Part shown: piece by piece, positions 62,989 to 64,000 of the stretch
How positions within the stretch are numbered: the first letter of the stretch is position 1
How the letters are laid out: each line of letters starts with the position of its first letter
Assembly (NCBI RefSeq): GCF_040958095.1
Contig: NC_091208.1
Location: 1,918,156 to 1,982,155, forward strand
Direction of reading: 5' to 3'
DNA: 64,000 bases
From: Procambarus clarkii
Taxonomy: Eukaryota > Arthropoda > Malacostraca > Decapoda > Cambaridae
Made by a program: the position numbers and the translations under genes
Notes under the pieces: generated by a model
Told to the model about the DNA's origin: nothing
The model's database searches: none
What the model saw: only the letters and a program-made list of their open reading frames with translations

Positions 62989-63880
62989 TTATATCTTCTT
63001 TTCATCTGCATTCAAGATAAAGTTCCACCACTCTGCAGCGTTCGAAGATGATATTTTATCTTTGAATTTTCTTATAAATAACTTTGGTAACTTTCCACCA
63101 CGAGTGGGAATTTCATCAAATTCTGAAAAAAGACTATCAAAAAGGACTTTTCGACAGCCTCTGTTCAATAAAACTGTCCCACACACATGGCATGGTATTT
63201 CACATGCATGTTGTGTTTTGAAATGTATTACTAAGTAGTACATTGCAAAGAACTTTTTCTGGCAAATATCACAGGCAAAAAATTTTCTTGTCAAAATTTT
63301 GGACAGATAATTACCATTGCAGATTTCTCTCTCACACCGATCACATTTTGTATGGGTCAGGTAAGACTGATGATCAAATAAAAAAATAACTTTATCACCC
63401 TTGTATGTTGAAATATTCTTAAAAAAACTTTTAGGAGATGTCATTATCAGCACTTGATTATAACAGTCAGTTCCACCACTAGTAATCTCTTCATTCACAA
63501 AGGCTTCACCTCTCCATTCCAACTGACGTAGTTCTTGTTCAAGTTGAGTCCAACCATTAGAGGGTGATGATATGAGTAGTCGAACATTTTGATCCATAAT
63601 AAATTTTTGTATGGTTGAACCCATCTCATATTCTGGTTTTGTGTCTGGTCTCACTATATATTTTTTTTGTTCATAAGTCAGATTTCGCCACATAATCTTT
63701 GCAACTGGACTTTCCCATATTTTGCTAGTGTCTGTTATTTGGGTTATAATATCATTGCCTAGTGGCCTAAACTGATGATTTTCATTTTCAATAAACTTGT
63801 TAAAAACAGAAATTACTTTTCTCCATATGTTGGTGCCAGTCATAATGTTCAATCCAATCTACCACCTGTAAAATCAAATG
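62989..63880 (-). CDS. Zinc-finger protein, upstream part; likely spliced at its 5' end
   Basis: Open from an acceptor (GATTTTACAG) near 63869 to the TAA at 62989; the first ATG is 63843. A zinc-binding block lies in the middle: CDRCEREIC, then CDICQKKFFAMYYLVIHFKTQH (C2H2), then CHVCG. The N-terminal part is globular. It ends in SSNAAEWWNFILNADEKK and continues, after one stop codon, as the methyltransferase-like frame; together about 545 codons. An upstream exon probably lies beyond the window. Not a typical viral gene; host or captured. Confidence 0.5.
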
Positions 63881-64000
63881 TATGATAGGTTAAATTTTTA
63901 CAGACATATTGTGCAAATTAATGTTTATATATATTTCATATTTCAATCAGAGAAAAAAAAAGATAAGCCTTATCATTTTGTGCTGAAGGTCGGTTATTTG

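Noticed and set aside
1-64000. CRISPR array
   Set aside because: All tandem repeats have adjoining units without unique spacers, and the sequence is eukaryotic.

Overview
The window looks like a nuclear scaffold of an arthropod, most likely a crustacean, that carries a block of genes derived from a large double-stranded DNA virus. The viral signals are an RNA polymerase second-largest-subunit-like gene pair (9363-12887), a broken tyrosine recombinase (54798-56599), two different inhibitor-of-apoptosis (IAP) genes, and many intronless AT-rich orphan genes packed on both strands. The host-genome signals are two non-LTR retrotransposons, several genes with clear GT-AG introns, microsatellites and an assembly gap. 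A relative of the Naldaviricetes (nudivirus/nimavirus-like) is my best guess. That is inference: I recognise no gene that fixes the family.

Layout. 1-5968: two same-strand LINE copies, each ending inside a minus-strand orphan gene. 5970-9140: a decayed minus-strand gene, a short direct repeat and a small membrane protein. 9363-12887: the RNA polymerase subunit in two halves that share one frame and are separated by one stop codon. 12940-15335: a 61-64 bp tandem repeat, a candidate two-exon secreted peptide and an orphan. 15942-24152: an intronless IAP, a large broken coiled-coil gene, and two copies of a gene family preceded by 35 bp repeats. 24223-32384: a spliced IAP (BIR-BIR-BIR-UBA-RING), a four-exon RNA-ligase-like gene, an orphan, a short coiled-coil gene and a Ser-rich gene. 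32930-33429: 500 Ns. 33430-41918: the same 8.5 kb again. 42225-48603: a paralogue of the large coiled-coil gene, a membrane-anchored protein, an orphan with a paralogue at 53.6-54.7 kb, and a small coiled-coil gene. 49122-52391: a spliced von Willebrand A-domain protein. 52617-63843: a dense cluster with the recombinase, a RING protein, a zinc-ribbon protein, membrane proteins, an Asn/Pro repeat protein and a zinc-finger plus methyltransferase-like pair.

The two 8.5 kb copies begin and end exactly at the gap and differ mainly by one-base indels in homopolymers. This is what two unmerged overlapping contig ends look like, and it shows that many frameshifts in this window may be consensus errors. 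Single in-frame stops without any frameshift, in four other genes, are harder to explain that way and argue for real decay or a biological cause.

Three themes tie the region together: viral replication, transcription and integration relics (polymerase, recombinase); anti-apoptotic and signalling genes of host type (IAPs, RING proteins, vWA protein), some still with introns; and locally expanded gene families that share promoter cassettes, notably a TATA-containing cassette at 15.6, 19.6, 30.8/39.8 and 48.0 kb.
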